In this document: in pieces, positions 7,566 to 14,342 of the stretch
Layout of the letters: each line of letters opens with the position of its first letter
Position numbering within the stretch: the stretch's first letter is position 1
NCBI GenBank assembly: GCA_945870115.1
Contig: CAMBRH010000057.1
Span: forward strand, 1 to 14,619
Direction: 5' to 3'
Length of the DNA: 14,619 nt
Source of the DNA: Chitinophaga pinensis
Lineage (GTDB): Bacteria > Bacteroidota > Bacteroidia > Flavobacteriales_D > Crocinitomicaceae
Position numbers and translations under genes: made by a program
The notes under the pieces: model-generated
Seen by the model: only the letters and a program-made list of their open reading frames with translations
Told to the model about the DNA's origin: nothing
The model's database searches: none

Positions 7566-7573
7566 TAAAGGTA
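7566..7573 (-). promoter_or_regulatory. Candidate -7 box of the sensor kinase gene
   Basis: The minus strand reads TACCTTTA, seven of eight positions of TAnnTTTG, 40 bases before the ATG at 7525. The same octamer occurs upstream of the PSP1 gene. No clear -33 TTG is present. Confidence 0.3.
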
Positions 7574-7625
7574 GAAAATTAAAATTCATTTTTAAAATTA
7601 AATCTACAATATTTTACTTTAATGT

Positions 7626-8324
7626 TTATTGATAGTGACTGAACATTCCTCCTTGAAAGGGAGTCCAAAAACTGGCTTTTTGATCACAACTTTTTAAGGC
7701 GTTATTTGTCCACGTATTGCAGGTTTGAAATAAATTATAGTTTCCTTTTGCCTCATAAAATGCATCGTGATTTCCATAGACATATTTTGTTGGAATAAAC
7801 AAAAGTTCATTTTTTTTGTTCATCGAAAAACTTTCTTTCATGTAATGAATCAATTTTTTGTATTGATTTTTGCTAATAGAAATTTTCACGCAATTTGTTG
7901 AATTTTCTTGCATTTTGGTATAAAAAGTCGTGTGAATCGCGGAGGTACTCAATCCAAAAGAAGCATTAAAAGCCGTGGAAACTTTTAGTTCGGCCCAAGT
8001 AGGCGTTTCTAAATAAAATCCTTTATCTCCCCAACCAAAAGCCACAAAATTAAAGGTTGAATCATTTTGGCGGATATTTTTATACAAAACGAATTTACTC
8101 CAATCGTGAATTTCATTTTTTAAGGGCAATACAATATCCGTGTGAACGCCATTCGAAAGTAAGTAAATATCAATATTTTTAACTTCGTTTAAAGCATTTT
8201 CTTTGACAGGAATTCGAGATAAAACGTAGGCAAAAGTCAAATAGGTAAAAATAAAAAGCAGAAAATATCCTACACTTTTTAGTGCAATTTTTAGTGTGGA
8301 ATATGCTGTTTTTTTAATTTTCAT
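7626..8324 (-). CDS. DUF2459 / TIGR02117 family membrane-anchored protein
   Basis: The 232-residue product has one N-terminal membrane segment (about 15-35, VGYFLLFIFTYLTFAYVL) and an extracytoplasmic domain. It carries the marks of the DUF2459 (TIGR02117) family: LLSNGVHTDIVLP (55-67) with His61, FGWGDKGFYLETPTW (96-110), and FQTCNTWTNNALK (199-211) with Cys202, followed by WTPFQGGMF (220-228). The conserved Cys and His suggest a papain-like cysteine hydrolase fold, but no reaction is established for the family to my knowledge. Its ATG at 8324 overlaps the last 11 bases of the MFS transporter gene, so it is probably co-translated with that gene. The start is supported by the lysine-rich cytoplasmic end MKIKKTAYSTLK. 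Downstream, 100 bases separate it from the sensor kinase gene. Confidence 0.85.
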   Translation of the reverse strand: MKIKKTAYSTLKIALKSVGYFLLFIFTYLTFAYVLSRIPVKENALNEVKNIDIYLLSNGVHTDIVLPLKNEIHDWSKFVLYKNIRQNDSTFNFVAFGWGDKGFYLETPTWAELKVSTAFNASFGLSTSAIHTTFYTKMQENSTNCVKISISKNQYKKLIHYMKESFSMNKKNELLFIPTKYVYGNHDAFYEAKGNYNLFQTCNTWTNNALKSCDQKASFWTPFQGGMFSHYQ

Positions 8325-9546
8325 TTGTTTCAGAAATTAGCTCATCAGATTCACCCTTACTGATATTTTTATGCCAAATTAATAAAAATAAACAGATAAT
8401 TAAAATTCCGGCCATAATATACCAAGTTGCATTATATCCATAATTTTTAATCAAATGCAAACCTGTGTTGTGTCCCAGAATGTGTGCAAAAGAAAAAGCC
8501 ATTGTAAAGAGAGCCATATATTCTCCCATATTCCCTCTTTTTGCTCTTTTAAACGCAAGCGAATTTAAAAAGGGGAAGTTAAATATTTCACCAAAAGTCA
8601 TAAAAATCATGCTAATTGTTAAAATACCTACCCAAGAAAAGAGATTTAAAACAAGGAAACATAAAATTAATAAAATCACACTGAAATAAACGATTTTATA
8701 AACAGAAATTCCAGGTTTTTCTAAGTATTTTACCAAAGGCATTTCAACTAGAAAAATTAAAAAACCGTTTAAAAAGAACAATAAACCTATTTTAGATTCG
8801 TCTAAATGATGTATTTCTTTATAATAAAGTGGAACCGTTGAGAAAAATTGAAGAAAGGTGAATCCAATTAAAAAAACGCAAAAAACCAATAATAAATAGG
8901 GATAATCTTTGTAAGGAGAAAGGTATTTCATTCCTTTAATTTCTGTTTTTTGGATTTTTGATGCCTTATTATTCAAAAGCAATACAAACATAATTGCAGC
9001 AAAAATACAGGTTAAACCATCAACCCAAAAAAGCCCTGTGTAACTTCCTTGTGTGATGATAATTCCTCCCAAAGCAGGTCCAAAAGAAAAACCCAAATTG
9101 ATTGCTAACCTTAATAAAGAAACAGATCGTGTTTTATTTTCAGGTGAAGAATAAGCGTCAATTGCAACGTAAGAAGCAGGTCGAAAAGCATCAGCAATAA
9201 GCATTAATATAAATATCCCAATGCAAATTCCAGCAAAAGAATCAATGTATTGCAATAAAATAAAAGCGATTCCCGTTAAAATTAGACTCCAAAACATGAG
9301 GTAATAAAAACCCATTTTTTTAGTGAGTTTTCCACCTAGCCAGGCACCAACAACTGAACCGAAACCGAAGGCTGTCATTACCCAAGCAATGTCTTGCAAG
9401 GTAAAATTTTTATCCGATTTTAAGTAAATTGTCAAAAAAGGAATAACCATTGTTCCTGCTCGATTGATGAGCGTAACAAGAGCTAAAAACCAAATTTCTT
9501 TGCTTAAACCTTTGAATGAATTGAGGTATAAATGAATGTATTTCAT
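8314..9546 (-). CDS. Major facilitator superfamily transporter
   Basis: A 410-residue inner-membrane protein with about 12 hydrophobic helices in two halves, the usual MFS length. The loop between helices 2 and 3 holds GGKLTKKMG (71-79), a form of the MFS motif A. Helix 5 holds LGFSFGPALGG (151-161), close to motif C (GxxxGPxxGG) of drug/proton antiporters of the DHA1 type. Arg29 lies in helix 1 and ADAFRPASY is at 118-126. These features suggest an exporter, but the substrate cannot be read from the sequence. The gene starts 45 bases after the PLP-enzyme gene on the same strand and overlaps the DUF2459 gene by 11 bases. It may therefore form a unit with DUF2459, and possibly also with the PLP enzyme. 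Confidence 0.88.
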   Translation of the reverse strand: MKYIHLYLNSFKGLSKEIWFLALVTLINRAGTMVIPFLTIYLKSDKNFTLQDIAWVMTAFGFGSVVGAWLGGKLTKKMGFYYLMFWSLILTGIAFILLQYIDSFAGICIGIFILMLIADAFRPASYVAIDAYSSPENKTRSVSLLRLAINLGFSFGPALGGIIITQGSYTGLFWVDGLTCIFAAIMFVLLLNNKASKIQKTEIKGMKYLSPYKDYPYLLLVFCVFLIGFTFLQFFSTVPLYYKEIHHLDESKIGLLFFLNGFLIFLVEMPLVKYLEKPGISVYKIVYFSVILLILCFLVLNLFSWVGILTISMIFMTFGEIFNFPFLNSLAFKRAKRGNMGEYMALFTMAFSFAHILGHNTGLHLIKNYGYNATWYIMAGILIICLFLLIWHKNISKGESDELISETNEN

Positions 9547-9551
9547 TGTTT

Positions 9552-9578
9552 CAAAAATACATCAAATTTTTAAATCAA
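9552..9578 (-). promoter_or_regulatory. Weak candidate promoter directly before the MFS gene
   Basis: On the minus strand a TTG (9578-9576) is followed after 16 bases by TATTTTTG (9559-9552), a full match to TAnnTTTG. The box ends only five bases before the ATG at 9546, so the message would be nearly leaderless. In DNA this AT-rich the match may be chance. Confidence 0.25.
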
Positions 9579-9591
9579 TACTTTATACGGT

Positions 9592-10833
9592 TTACATCAA
9601 ATCCAAAGCCTGAGAAATATCTGAAATTATATCTCCATGATATTCAACACCAACTGAAAGACGAACTAGTTTATCCGTAATGTTTAAAGCTGCTTTAAAT
9701 TCTGCGGCAACATCAACATGCGTCATAGTTGCAGGATGTTCAGCCAAACTTTCTGTACTTCCTAAACTTACTGCCAATTTAATTAATTTCAGGTTATTAA
9801 GAAACGTAAAAGCTTCTTTTTCTCCACCAATCACGTCAAAGGAAATCATCGCTCCTCCAGTTGTGCACTGTCTAGCATAAATTTCTTTTTCTACATCTGT
9901 TCCAGATTCTGGAATGTGACCTAAATAATAAACACGCTCTACTTTAGGATGATTTTTTAAGAAATTTGCAACTTCAATCGCATTTGTTGCTTGCTGATCC
10001 ATTCTCACTTTAAGTGTTTCTAAACTTCTCATCAACAGCCACCCTGTCCATGGTCCACACATGTTTCCAAGGAAAGTTCTTAATCCTTTAATTCTTCCAA
10101 TTAAGGCAAATGAACCCAAACAAGCACCTGCAATTACATCTGAATGTCCGCCGATGTATTTTGTTGCGGAATATAAAACTAAATCTGCTCCATGTTTTAA
10201 AGGATGTTGCCAAATTGGTCCCATGTAGGTATTGTCAACGGATAAAACTACTGGTTTTGATTCTGTAGAAAAGTGATTTTTTATTTCAGCACACATTTCA
10301 ATATCAATCAATGCGTTTGTTGGATTTGCTGGAGTTTCAATGTGAATCATTGCCAATTTATCTGCCAAACCACTTTCGTTGATCCGATTGATTATTTGTT
10401 CTTTCGTTTCTCCGGCCAAAAATCCAATCGAATGAATCTGCATTTTTTTCAAAAAATGGTTGATGAAATGATCCGTTCCTCCATAAACAGGGCGACTAAA
10501 TAATAACAAATCTCCTGGAGCTAAAAACTCTAACATCGCAGTTGAAATTGCTGACATTCCACTTTCAAAAACAGCGCAATCATCAGCTTCATCCCAAAGG
10601 CAAAGTCTGTTTTCTAATATTTCTAAATCAGGATTGTTTAAACGGCTGTAAATCAACCCTAGCTCCTCCCCTTTTTCTTTTTCTTTGATTCCATAAGCGA
10701 CCTCAAAAAAACGTTTTCCTTCTTCAGCTTTGTTGAATACAAAGGTTGATGTTTGAAAAATTGGGCATTTGATTGCTCCTTCGGATAGGCTTGGTTTGTA
10801 ACCGTGGCTCATCATTAAACTTTCTGGTCTCAT
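9592..10833 (-). CDS. Cys/Met-metabolism PLP enzyme (cystathionine gamma-synthase / gamma-lyase family)
   Basis: A cytosolic PLP enzyme of 413 residues from the trans-sulfuration family. Landmarks are YSRLNNP (62-68, Tyr and Arg that contact the phosphate of the partner subunit's PLP), FESGMSAIS (89-97), IETPANPTN (165-173), SVDNTYMGP (198-206) with Asp200, YSATKYIGGHSD (221-232) with Lys225 as the Schiff-base lysine, VSLGSTESLAEHP (355-367), and LVRLSVGVE (389-397) with Arg391 for substrate carboxylate. Where methionine gamma-lyases have a reactive Cys in a YGCT motif, this protein has YGGT (117-120). Classical methionine gamma-lyase is therefore less likely than cystathionine gamma-synthase, cystathionine lyase or homoserine sulfhydrylase activity. 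An insertion rich in Glu and Lys (GIKEKEKGEELG, 48-59) precedes the YSR motif. It is divergent from an Lrp-type regulator, its probable controller. Exact substrate is unresolved. Confidence 0.9.
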   Translation of the reverse strand: MRPESLMMSHGYKPSLSEGAIKCPIFQTSTFVFNKAEEGKRFFEVAYGIKEKEKGEELGLIYSRLNNPDLEILENRLCLWDEADDCAVFESGMSAISTAMLEFLAPGDLLLFSRPVYGGTDHFINHFLKKMQIHSIGFLAGETKEQIINRINESGLADKLAMIHIETPANPTNALIDIEMCAEIKNHFSTESKPVVLSVDNTYMGPIWQHPLKHGADLVLYSATKYIGGHSDVIAGACLGSFALIGRIKGLRTFLGNMCGPWTGWLLMRSLETLKVRMDQQATNAIEVANFLKNHPKVERVYYLGHIPESGTDVEKEIYARQCTTGGAMISFDVIGGEKEAFTFLNNLKLIKLAVSLGSTESLAEHPATMTHVDVAAEFKAALNITDKLVRLSVGVEYHGDIISDISQALDLM

Positions 10834-11103
10834 ACGATTTATTTTTTAAGAATAAATTAAAAATTCCAATTTCGTCGTTGTTTCGAAAAATGAATAAAAA
10901 CATTTAATTGATGTAAACTTTTTTTATTCATTATACTCACGCCTAGAACTTGAAACAATTAATTTATTCGTTTTATTTATTGTGTTTTACTGTAATTAAT
11001 TCAAATTAAAGTAATAATAACTAAATATCACATCGAAAAAGAAAAAAAATCTTTAAAAATTTAAATATTTGAATTTTTTATCTAAATTTAAACTTTTAAA
11101 ATT
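10834..11103. promoter_or_regulatory. Divergent control region between the PLP enzyme and the Lrp regulator
   Basis: This 270-base spacer carries starts for two opposed genes. It contains a perfect 10-base inverted repeat, and the heptamer GAATAAA occurs four times in a nearly symmetric layout (10850-10856 and 10892-10898 forward, 10923-10929 and 10963-10969 reversed). Lrp-family proteins are octamers that bind several sites on one DNA face, so this is a plausible autoregulatory and target region. I found no convincing -7 box for either gene. Confidence 0.5.
10891..10930. repeat. Perfect 10-base inverted repeat, candidate Lrp operator
   Basis: TGAATAAAAA (10891-10900) and TTTTTATTCA (10921-10930) are exact reverse complements separated by 20 bases. 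The spacer contains a smaller pair, ACAT and ATGT. It lies between two divergent starts, which argues against a terminator and for a regulator-binding site. Confidence 0.5.
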
Positions 11104-11586
11104 ATGGAAACAGAAAATTTTTCGGAGGGAAATCAATCAAATTACAAACTTGATACTTTAGATAAGAAGATATTAAACTTACTTCAAAAGAATGCAAAAT
11201 TAAATTCAAAAGAATTAGCTTCAGAAATTGGTTTGACTTTAACTCCAACTTATGAAAGAGTAAAGCGTTTAGAATCGAAGGGATTTATAAAATCATATAC
11301 GATCAAAATTAACAAGGAGAAAATTGGAAAAAATTTAAAAGTATTATGCAATATATCTTTAAAATCTCATTCTGTTGAATTTTTAAATGCATTTGAAAGT
11401 TCGGTTGTGAAATTAAAAGAAATTAGTTCTTGTTATCACATCGCAGGAAATTTCGACTACTTATTATTAATCGAAGTAAAAGACATGAATGAATATTCAG
11501 ATTTTTTGAAAGAAAAATTAGCAAGTATTCCTCATATTGCAACAGTTCAAAGTTCATTTGTTATGAAAACGATGAAAGAAGAATAA
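11104..11586 (+). CDS. Lrp/AsnC family transcriptional regulator
   Basis: A 160-residue regulator with the usual two-part layout. The N-terminal winged helix-turn-helix spans about 16-66: LDTLDKKILNLLQKNAKLN, then the helix pair in KELASEIGLTLTPTYERVKR (36-55), then LESKGFIKSY. A C-terminal RAM (ligand-binding, oligomerising) domain covers about 68-157, with the typical GNFDYLLLIEVKDMNEY (115-131). Such proteins sense amino acids and bind DNA as dimers to octamers. It is divergent from the Cys/Met PLP enzyme gene, the classic arrangement of an AsnC-type regulator and its target. It lies 89 bases before gcvH on the same strand. Control of gcvH is possible, since Lrp governs the glycine cleavage genes in E. 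coli, but that is inference. An N-terminal extension of about 15 polar residues precedes the conserved domain. Confidence 0.93.
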   Translation: METENFSEGNQSNYKLDTLDKKILNLLQKNAKLNSKELASEIGLTLTPTYERVKRLESKGFIKSYTIKINKEKIGKNLKVLCNISLKSHSVEFLNAFESSVVKLKEISSCYHIAGNFDYLLLIEVKDMNEYSDFLKEKLASIPHIATVQSSFVMKTMKEE

Positions 11587-11640
11587 AATTCGCTTGATTT
11601 TATCAATTCTAAATTATGCAAGTAACAATTTAAACTAAAT

Positions 11641-11656
11641 TAATTTTGTAGCTTTG
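11641..11656 (+). promoter_or_regulatory. Two adjoining -7 boxes before gcvH
   Basis: TAATTTTG (11641-11648) and TAGCTTTG (11649-11656) both match TAnnTTTG completely and lie directly end to end, 19 to 34 bases before the gcvH ATG. No TTG sits at the ideal upstream distance from either. They suggest gcvH has its own promoter and does not depend on read-through from the regulator gene. Confidence 0.5.
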
Positions 11657-11675
11657 TGAAAAACTTTTAAATGTT

Positions 11676-12053
11676 ATGAATATACCAGCTGAATTAAAAT
11701 ACACGAAAGACCACGAGTGGGTTAAAGTTGAAGGTAATGTTGCAACTGTAGGGATTACAGATTTCGCGCAAAGCGAATTAGGCGATATCGTTTATGTAGA
11801 AATCGAAACTGAAGGAGAAGAATTAAATTCTGAAGAAGTATTTGGTTCTGTTGAAGCTGTAAAAACTGTTTCAGACTTATTCATGCCTTTATCTGGAAAA
11901 ATAATTGAATTTAACACAGGTTTAGAATCAGATCCAGAAGCTGTAAATAATGACCCTTATGGAAAAGGTTGGATGATTAAAATTGAAATTTCTGATGCTT
12001 CAGAACTTGATAATTTATTAAGTGCTGATGATTATCAAAGTCATATTGGATAA
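11676..12053 (+). CDS. gcvH: Glycine cleavage system H protein
   Basis: A 125-residue lipoyl carrier protein that shuttles the methylamine group of glycine between the P, T and L proteins of the glycine cleavage complex. It has the full family length and pattern: KYTKDHEWVKVEGN (8-21), VGITDFAQSELGDIVYVE (25-42), and FGSVEAVKTVSDLFMPLSG (56-74), with Lys63 as the lipoylated residue. NDPYGKGWMIKI is near the C-terminus. The ATG at 11676 is favoured because the ATG at 11671 is followed by a stop after two codons. The other gcv genes are not in the window, which is common in Bacteroidota, where H is often encoded apart from P and T. It is followed by a strong terminator. Confidence 0.98.
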   Translation: MNIPAELKYTKDHEWVKVEGNVATVGITDFAQSELGDIVYVEIETEGEELNSEEVFGSVEAVKTVSDLFMPLSGKIIEFNTGLESDPEAVNNDPYGKGWMIKIEISDASELDNLLSADDYQSHIG

Positions 12054-12068
12054 AAATCCATTCAAAAT

Positions 12069-12106
12069 AAAAAGCCCAAACATAAATTAAGTTTGGGCTT
12101 TTTTTA
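12069..12106. terminator. Strong bidirectional terminator between gcvH and gldH
   Basis: AAAAAGCCCAAAC (12069-12081) and GTTTGGGCTTTTT (12091-12103) are perfectly complementary over 13 bases, with a nine-base AT loop. A T-run follows on the plus strand and an A-run precedes it, which gives a T-run on the minus strand as well. It lies 15 bases after gcvH and just beyond the stop of the converging gldH gene, so it can end both transcripts. Confidence 0.92.
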
Positions 12107-12108
12107 TG

Positions 12109-12600
12109 CTAATTTTTCTCACTTTCCAATATTCTCAAGCCAATATCTAAAACCTCTGTCAAGTTTTCCTGAACTACTGCTTGTTCAATTTGAAAATAGT
12201 AAATCCCTTTTATTGGAAATTTTCGTCTTTTAAAGTACAATAAATTTTCAACGACAGTTCCTGATTTTGTTCCCATCCAAGTTCCATCCGGATTTGTAAT
12301 ATCAATTCTATACGGTTCTCTGCCTTTTATTTTATTAGGCATTTTTGTATTCAAATATATCCAAGCATTGCTGTAAGCGTAATCTGTTGTATTTCTTAAA
12401 GTTAATATAAAATCATAATAAACACTGGTATCTTTTATTTCAACCTTAAACATGGGTTTCACTTTTTGATTCCAGGTATTTCCTTTAAAAGAATATGATT
12501 TTTCATAAAACGATTGATCTGTGCAGCTTACAAAAAATAAACCAGCCAAGAGTAAAAATAGTGTTTTTACAAAAAACTTATGAAATAGGTTTTTGCTCAT
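12109..12600 (-). CDS. gldH: Gliding motility / type IX secretion lipoprotein GldH
   Basis: A 163-residue lipoprotein required, in flavobacteria that glide, for gliding and for function of the type IX secretion system. The chosen ATG at 12600 gives MSKNLFHKFFVKTLFLLLAG followed by LFFVSC, a signal peptide with a lipobox and lipidated Cys26. An upstream ATG at 12660 in the same frame would add 20 charged residues before the signal and lies inside the PSP1 gene, so I reject it. The mature part carries the GldH pattern: FILTLRNTTDYAYSNAWIYL, NPDGTWMGTKSGTVVENLLY, and a closing IYYFQIEQAVVQENLTEVLD then IGLRILE. The gene overlaps the end of the PSP1 gene by 23 bases. A T9SS client (the GH16 enzyme) is encoded in the same window, so GldH may bear on its export. 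Confidence 0.92.
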   Translation of the reverse strand: MSKNLFHKFFVKTLFLLLAGLFFVSCTDQSFYEKSYSFKGNTWNQKVKPMFKVEIKDTSVYYDFILTLRNTTDYAYSNAWIYLNTKMPNKIKGREPYRIDITNPDGTWMGTKSGTVVENLLYFKRRKFPIKGIYYFQIEQAVVQENLTEVLDIGLRILESEKN

Positions 12601-14056
12601 TATCTGATGTGTTATTTTTCTTAAATGGTTTTCTTTTCTTAAACTTTTTACGTTTAACAACTTCTGAATCAGAATTTTCTCCAGCCACTTTTTCCGCTTG
12701 TTCAGAATTGGCTTTTGGAACCAAATTTTTTCCCTCCCCTTTTGGTTGTGAAGCAGGATTATTTTGCTTATTTTGATTTGGATTCGGCTTAATCTGATTT
12801 GGATTTTGCTTTACCAGATTTTGCGTATTTTTATTTGCTTGATTGGGATTTGGCTTAATCTGGTTTGGGTTCGGTTTAATCTGGTTTGGATTTAACTTTA
12901 TTTGATTCGGATTAGTCTGATTTTGACCATTTCCTAGATTTCCACTTGGTTTTTTCTTCTTTTTATTTTTAAAAGTATTATCAAAACGATTCAAACTATC
13001 TTGGGCATCAACATTCGCATAAACAGGTTCAACGATGACTTTTTTCTCAACATATCCAACTAAATCTGCTGGTTTTTGTTTTTGTTCATTCATCTTTTTG
13101 ATTTCTGCAACGCGCTCAGGACTCAAAGCAATTAAGCCAGATCCTTCGCTGTACATATACCACATGATTCGTTTGAAAACATCTGTTTTAACATGAAAAG
13201 CAGAACCTTTTTCAGTTTGAAGTTTTGTTTCAACCGATGGAAAACTTTTTATGGCATCCAAATACATGTCTAATTCATAATTCAAACAGCATTTCAATTT
13301 CCCGCATTGACCAGCCAATTTTTGCGGATTCAATGATAATTGTTGATATCTAGCTGCTGAAGTTGAAACAGTTCTGAAATCTGTTAACCAAGTTGAACAA
13401 CATAATTCCCTTCCGCAAGAACCAATTCCGCCTAAGCGAGATGCTTCTTGTCGAGAGCCAATTTGGCGCATTTCAACACGAACTTTGAATTTATCCGCCA
13501 TGTCTTTTATCAACTGACGGAAATCAACACGTTGGTCAGCAGTATAATAAAATGCAGCTTTTGTTAAATCTCCTTGATATTCAACATCCGAAATTTTCAT
13601 CTGTAATTTCAAATTCAAAGCCAAAACTCTTGCTTGAAACATTACTTCTTTTTCCAACTCACGGGATTTCGCCCATTTATCAATATCGCTTTGATTCGCG
13701 ATGCGAAGTATTTTTTTTGTCTCCAAAGGTTTTAAATTTGGTGACTTACGGTTTACTTGTATTCTGGCTAATTCCCCAACAATTGATACAACACCAACGT
13801 CATATCCTGGGTTAACTTCTACGACAATCACATCACCAACTTGCAAGGACAAATTTTTATCATTGCGGTAAAATTCTTTTCTACTGTTCTTAAAACGAAC
13901 TTCAATTATGTCGTAAGGGCTTTGTCCATTTGGTAATGTCATATTACCTAACCAGTCAAATACTCCTAGTTTATTGCATCCTCCAGAGCTACAGGTTCCG
14001 TTATTTTGACAGCCTTTTGGTGTTCCACCTCCAGAGCTACAAGAATTACATCCCAT
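12578..14056 (-). CDS. PSP1-domain (RicT/YaaT-like) protein with Asn/Pro/Gln repeat tail
   Basis: A 492-residue cytosolic protein. The N-terminus is Cys-rich (Cys3, 6, 16, 22, 27). The PSP1 core (about 50-310) includes PGYDVGVVSIVGELARIQV (83-101), ALNLKLQMKISDVEYQGDLT (146-165), FYYTADQRVDFRQLIKDMAD (169-188), GSCGRELCCSTWL (212-224) and GQCGKLKCCLNYE (249-261), with the conserved Cys pairs 219/220 and 256/257. In Bacillus, RicT is part of a complex with iron-sulfur clusters that influences mRNA processing; the role in Bacteroidota is less clear. Residues 364-369 and 468-480 are Lys/Arg-rich and flank a low-complexity region of NPNQIKP-type repeats (382-430). This basic, flexible tail resembles RNA-binding tails, but that is inference. 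The neighbouring gldH overlaps it by 23 bases, a pairing often seen in flavobacteria. The tail is longer than I would expect for the family. Confidence 0.9.
   Translation of the reverse strand: MGCNSCSSGGGTPKGCQNNGTCSSGGCNKLGVFDWLGNMTLPNGQSPYDIIEVRFKNSRKEFYRNDKNLSLQVGDVIVVEVNPGYDVGVVSIVGELARIQVNRKSPNLKPLETKKILRIANQSDIDKWAKSRELEKEVMFQARVLALNLKLQMKISDVEYQGDLTKAAFYYTADQRVDFRQLIKDMADKFKVRVEMRQIGSRQEASRLGGIGSCGRELCCSTWLTDFRTVSTSAARYQQLSLNPQKLAGQCGKLKCCLNYELDMYLDAIKSFPSVETKLQTEKGSAFHVKTDVFKRIMWYMYSEGSGLIALSPERVAEIKKMNEQKQKPADLVGYVEKKVIVEPVYANVDAQDSLNRFDNTFKNKKKKKPSGNLGNGQNQTNPNQIKLNPNQIKPNPNQIKPNPNQANKNTQNLVKQNPNQIKPNPNQNKQNNPASQPKGEGKNLVPKANSEQAEKVAGENSDSEVVKRKKFKKRKPFKKNNTSDNEQKPIS
12767..12913 (-). 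repeat. 21-base (7-residue) repeats coding an NPNQIKP tail
   Basis: This stretch encodes residues 382-430 of the PSP1 protein. NPNQIKL, NPNQIKP, NPNQIKP and NPNQANK are consecutive, followed by a break (NTQNLVKQ), then NPNQIKP and NPNQNKQ. The DNA repeats are similar but not identical. Copy number is likely to vary between strains by slippage. Confidence 0.85.
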
Positions 14057-14093
14057 AGTTATATATTTTGGGTTAAAGGTACAATTTTTTTTT

Positions 14094-14143
14094 GATTAAG
14101 GAATTGCCTATTTAAAATAGATATGAATAGCCAATTCTTAATT
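14094..14143. repeat. Imperfect inverted repeat upstream of the PSP1 gene
   Basis: GAATTGCCTATT (14101-14112) and AATAGCCAATTC (14126-14137) are complementary except at one position, and the outer flanks (ATTAAG / CTTAAT) extend the match with a one-base bulge. Neither strand has a T-run right after it, so a terminator is unlikely; it may be an operator or a leader hairpin. Confidence 0.4.
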
Positions 14144-14193
14144 ACTCGAAATTAACATATATTATATCATAAAGTTAAAGCTTGCCTAGACTT

Positions 14194-14221
14194 ACATATA
14201 AGGAATATAAGGACATATAAG
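14194..14221. repeat. Short tandem repeat ACATATAAGG-type
   Basis: Three near-identical units follow each other: ACATATAAGG, AATATAAGG and ACATATAAG. A reversed copy, CTTATATTT, lies at 14257-14265. The layout could suit cooperative binding of a regulator, or could be simple AT-rich sequence. Confidence 0.35.
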
Positions 14222-14342
14222 TTTGATTTTGAACGATATCAAAGGCAAATAGTTTTCTTATATTTCTTATTTGGTTAAATTAATTGCTCAATAATTGTTC
14301 TGATAAACTAATAAAAATGGTTCTATAAATTAAACTAAATGC

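Larger units (their letters stand above)
14057..14342. other. Intergenic spacer before the PSP1 gene, with several short repeats
   Basis: This 286-base AT-rich spacer holds no open frame that I would call a gene. It contains a long imperfect inverted repeat near 14094-14143 and a short tandem repeat (14194-14221) with a nearby reversed copy. A TACCTTTA on the minus strand (14081-14074), one mismatch from TAnnTTTG, lies 17 bases before the PSP1 ATG and is a weak promoter candidate. I see no tRNA or other known RNA. Confidence 0.5.

Noticed and set aside
10891..10930. A rho-independent terminator formed by the perfect inverted repeat
   Set aside because: It lies between two divergent gene starts, where no transcript needs to end, its 20-base loop is long and the stem is nearly all AT.
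12601..12660. An in-frame ATG at 12660 that would extend GldH by 20 residues
   Set aside because: The added residues are charged and would precede the signal peptide, spoiling the lipobox context; the ATG at 12600 gives a standard lipoprotein start.
12495..12776. A 93-codon plus-strand open frame
   Set aside because: It is antisense to the gldH start and the PSP1 repeat tail; its composition is what the complement of those genes would give.
12767..12913. CRISPR-like array suggested by regular 21-base repeats
   Set aside because: The repeats are in frame, have no spacers, and encode a 7-residue protein repeat.
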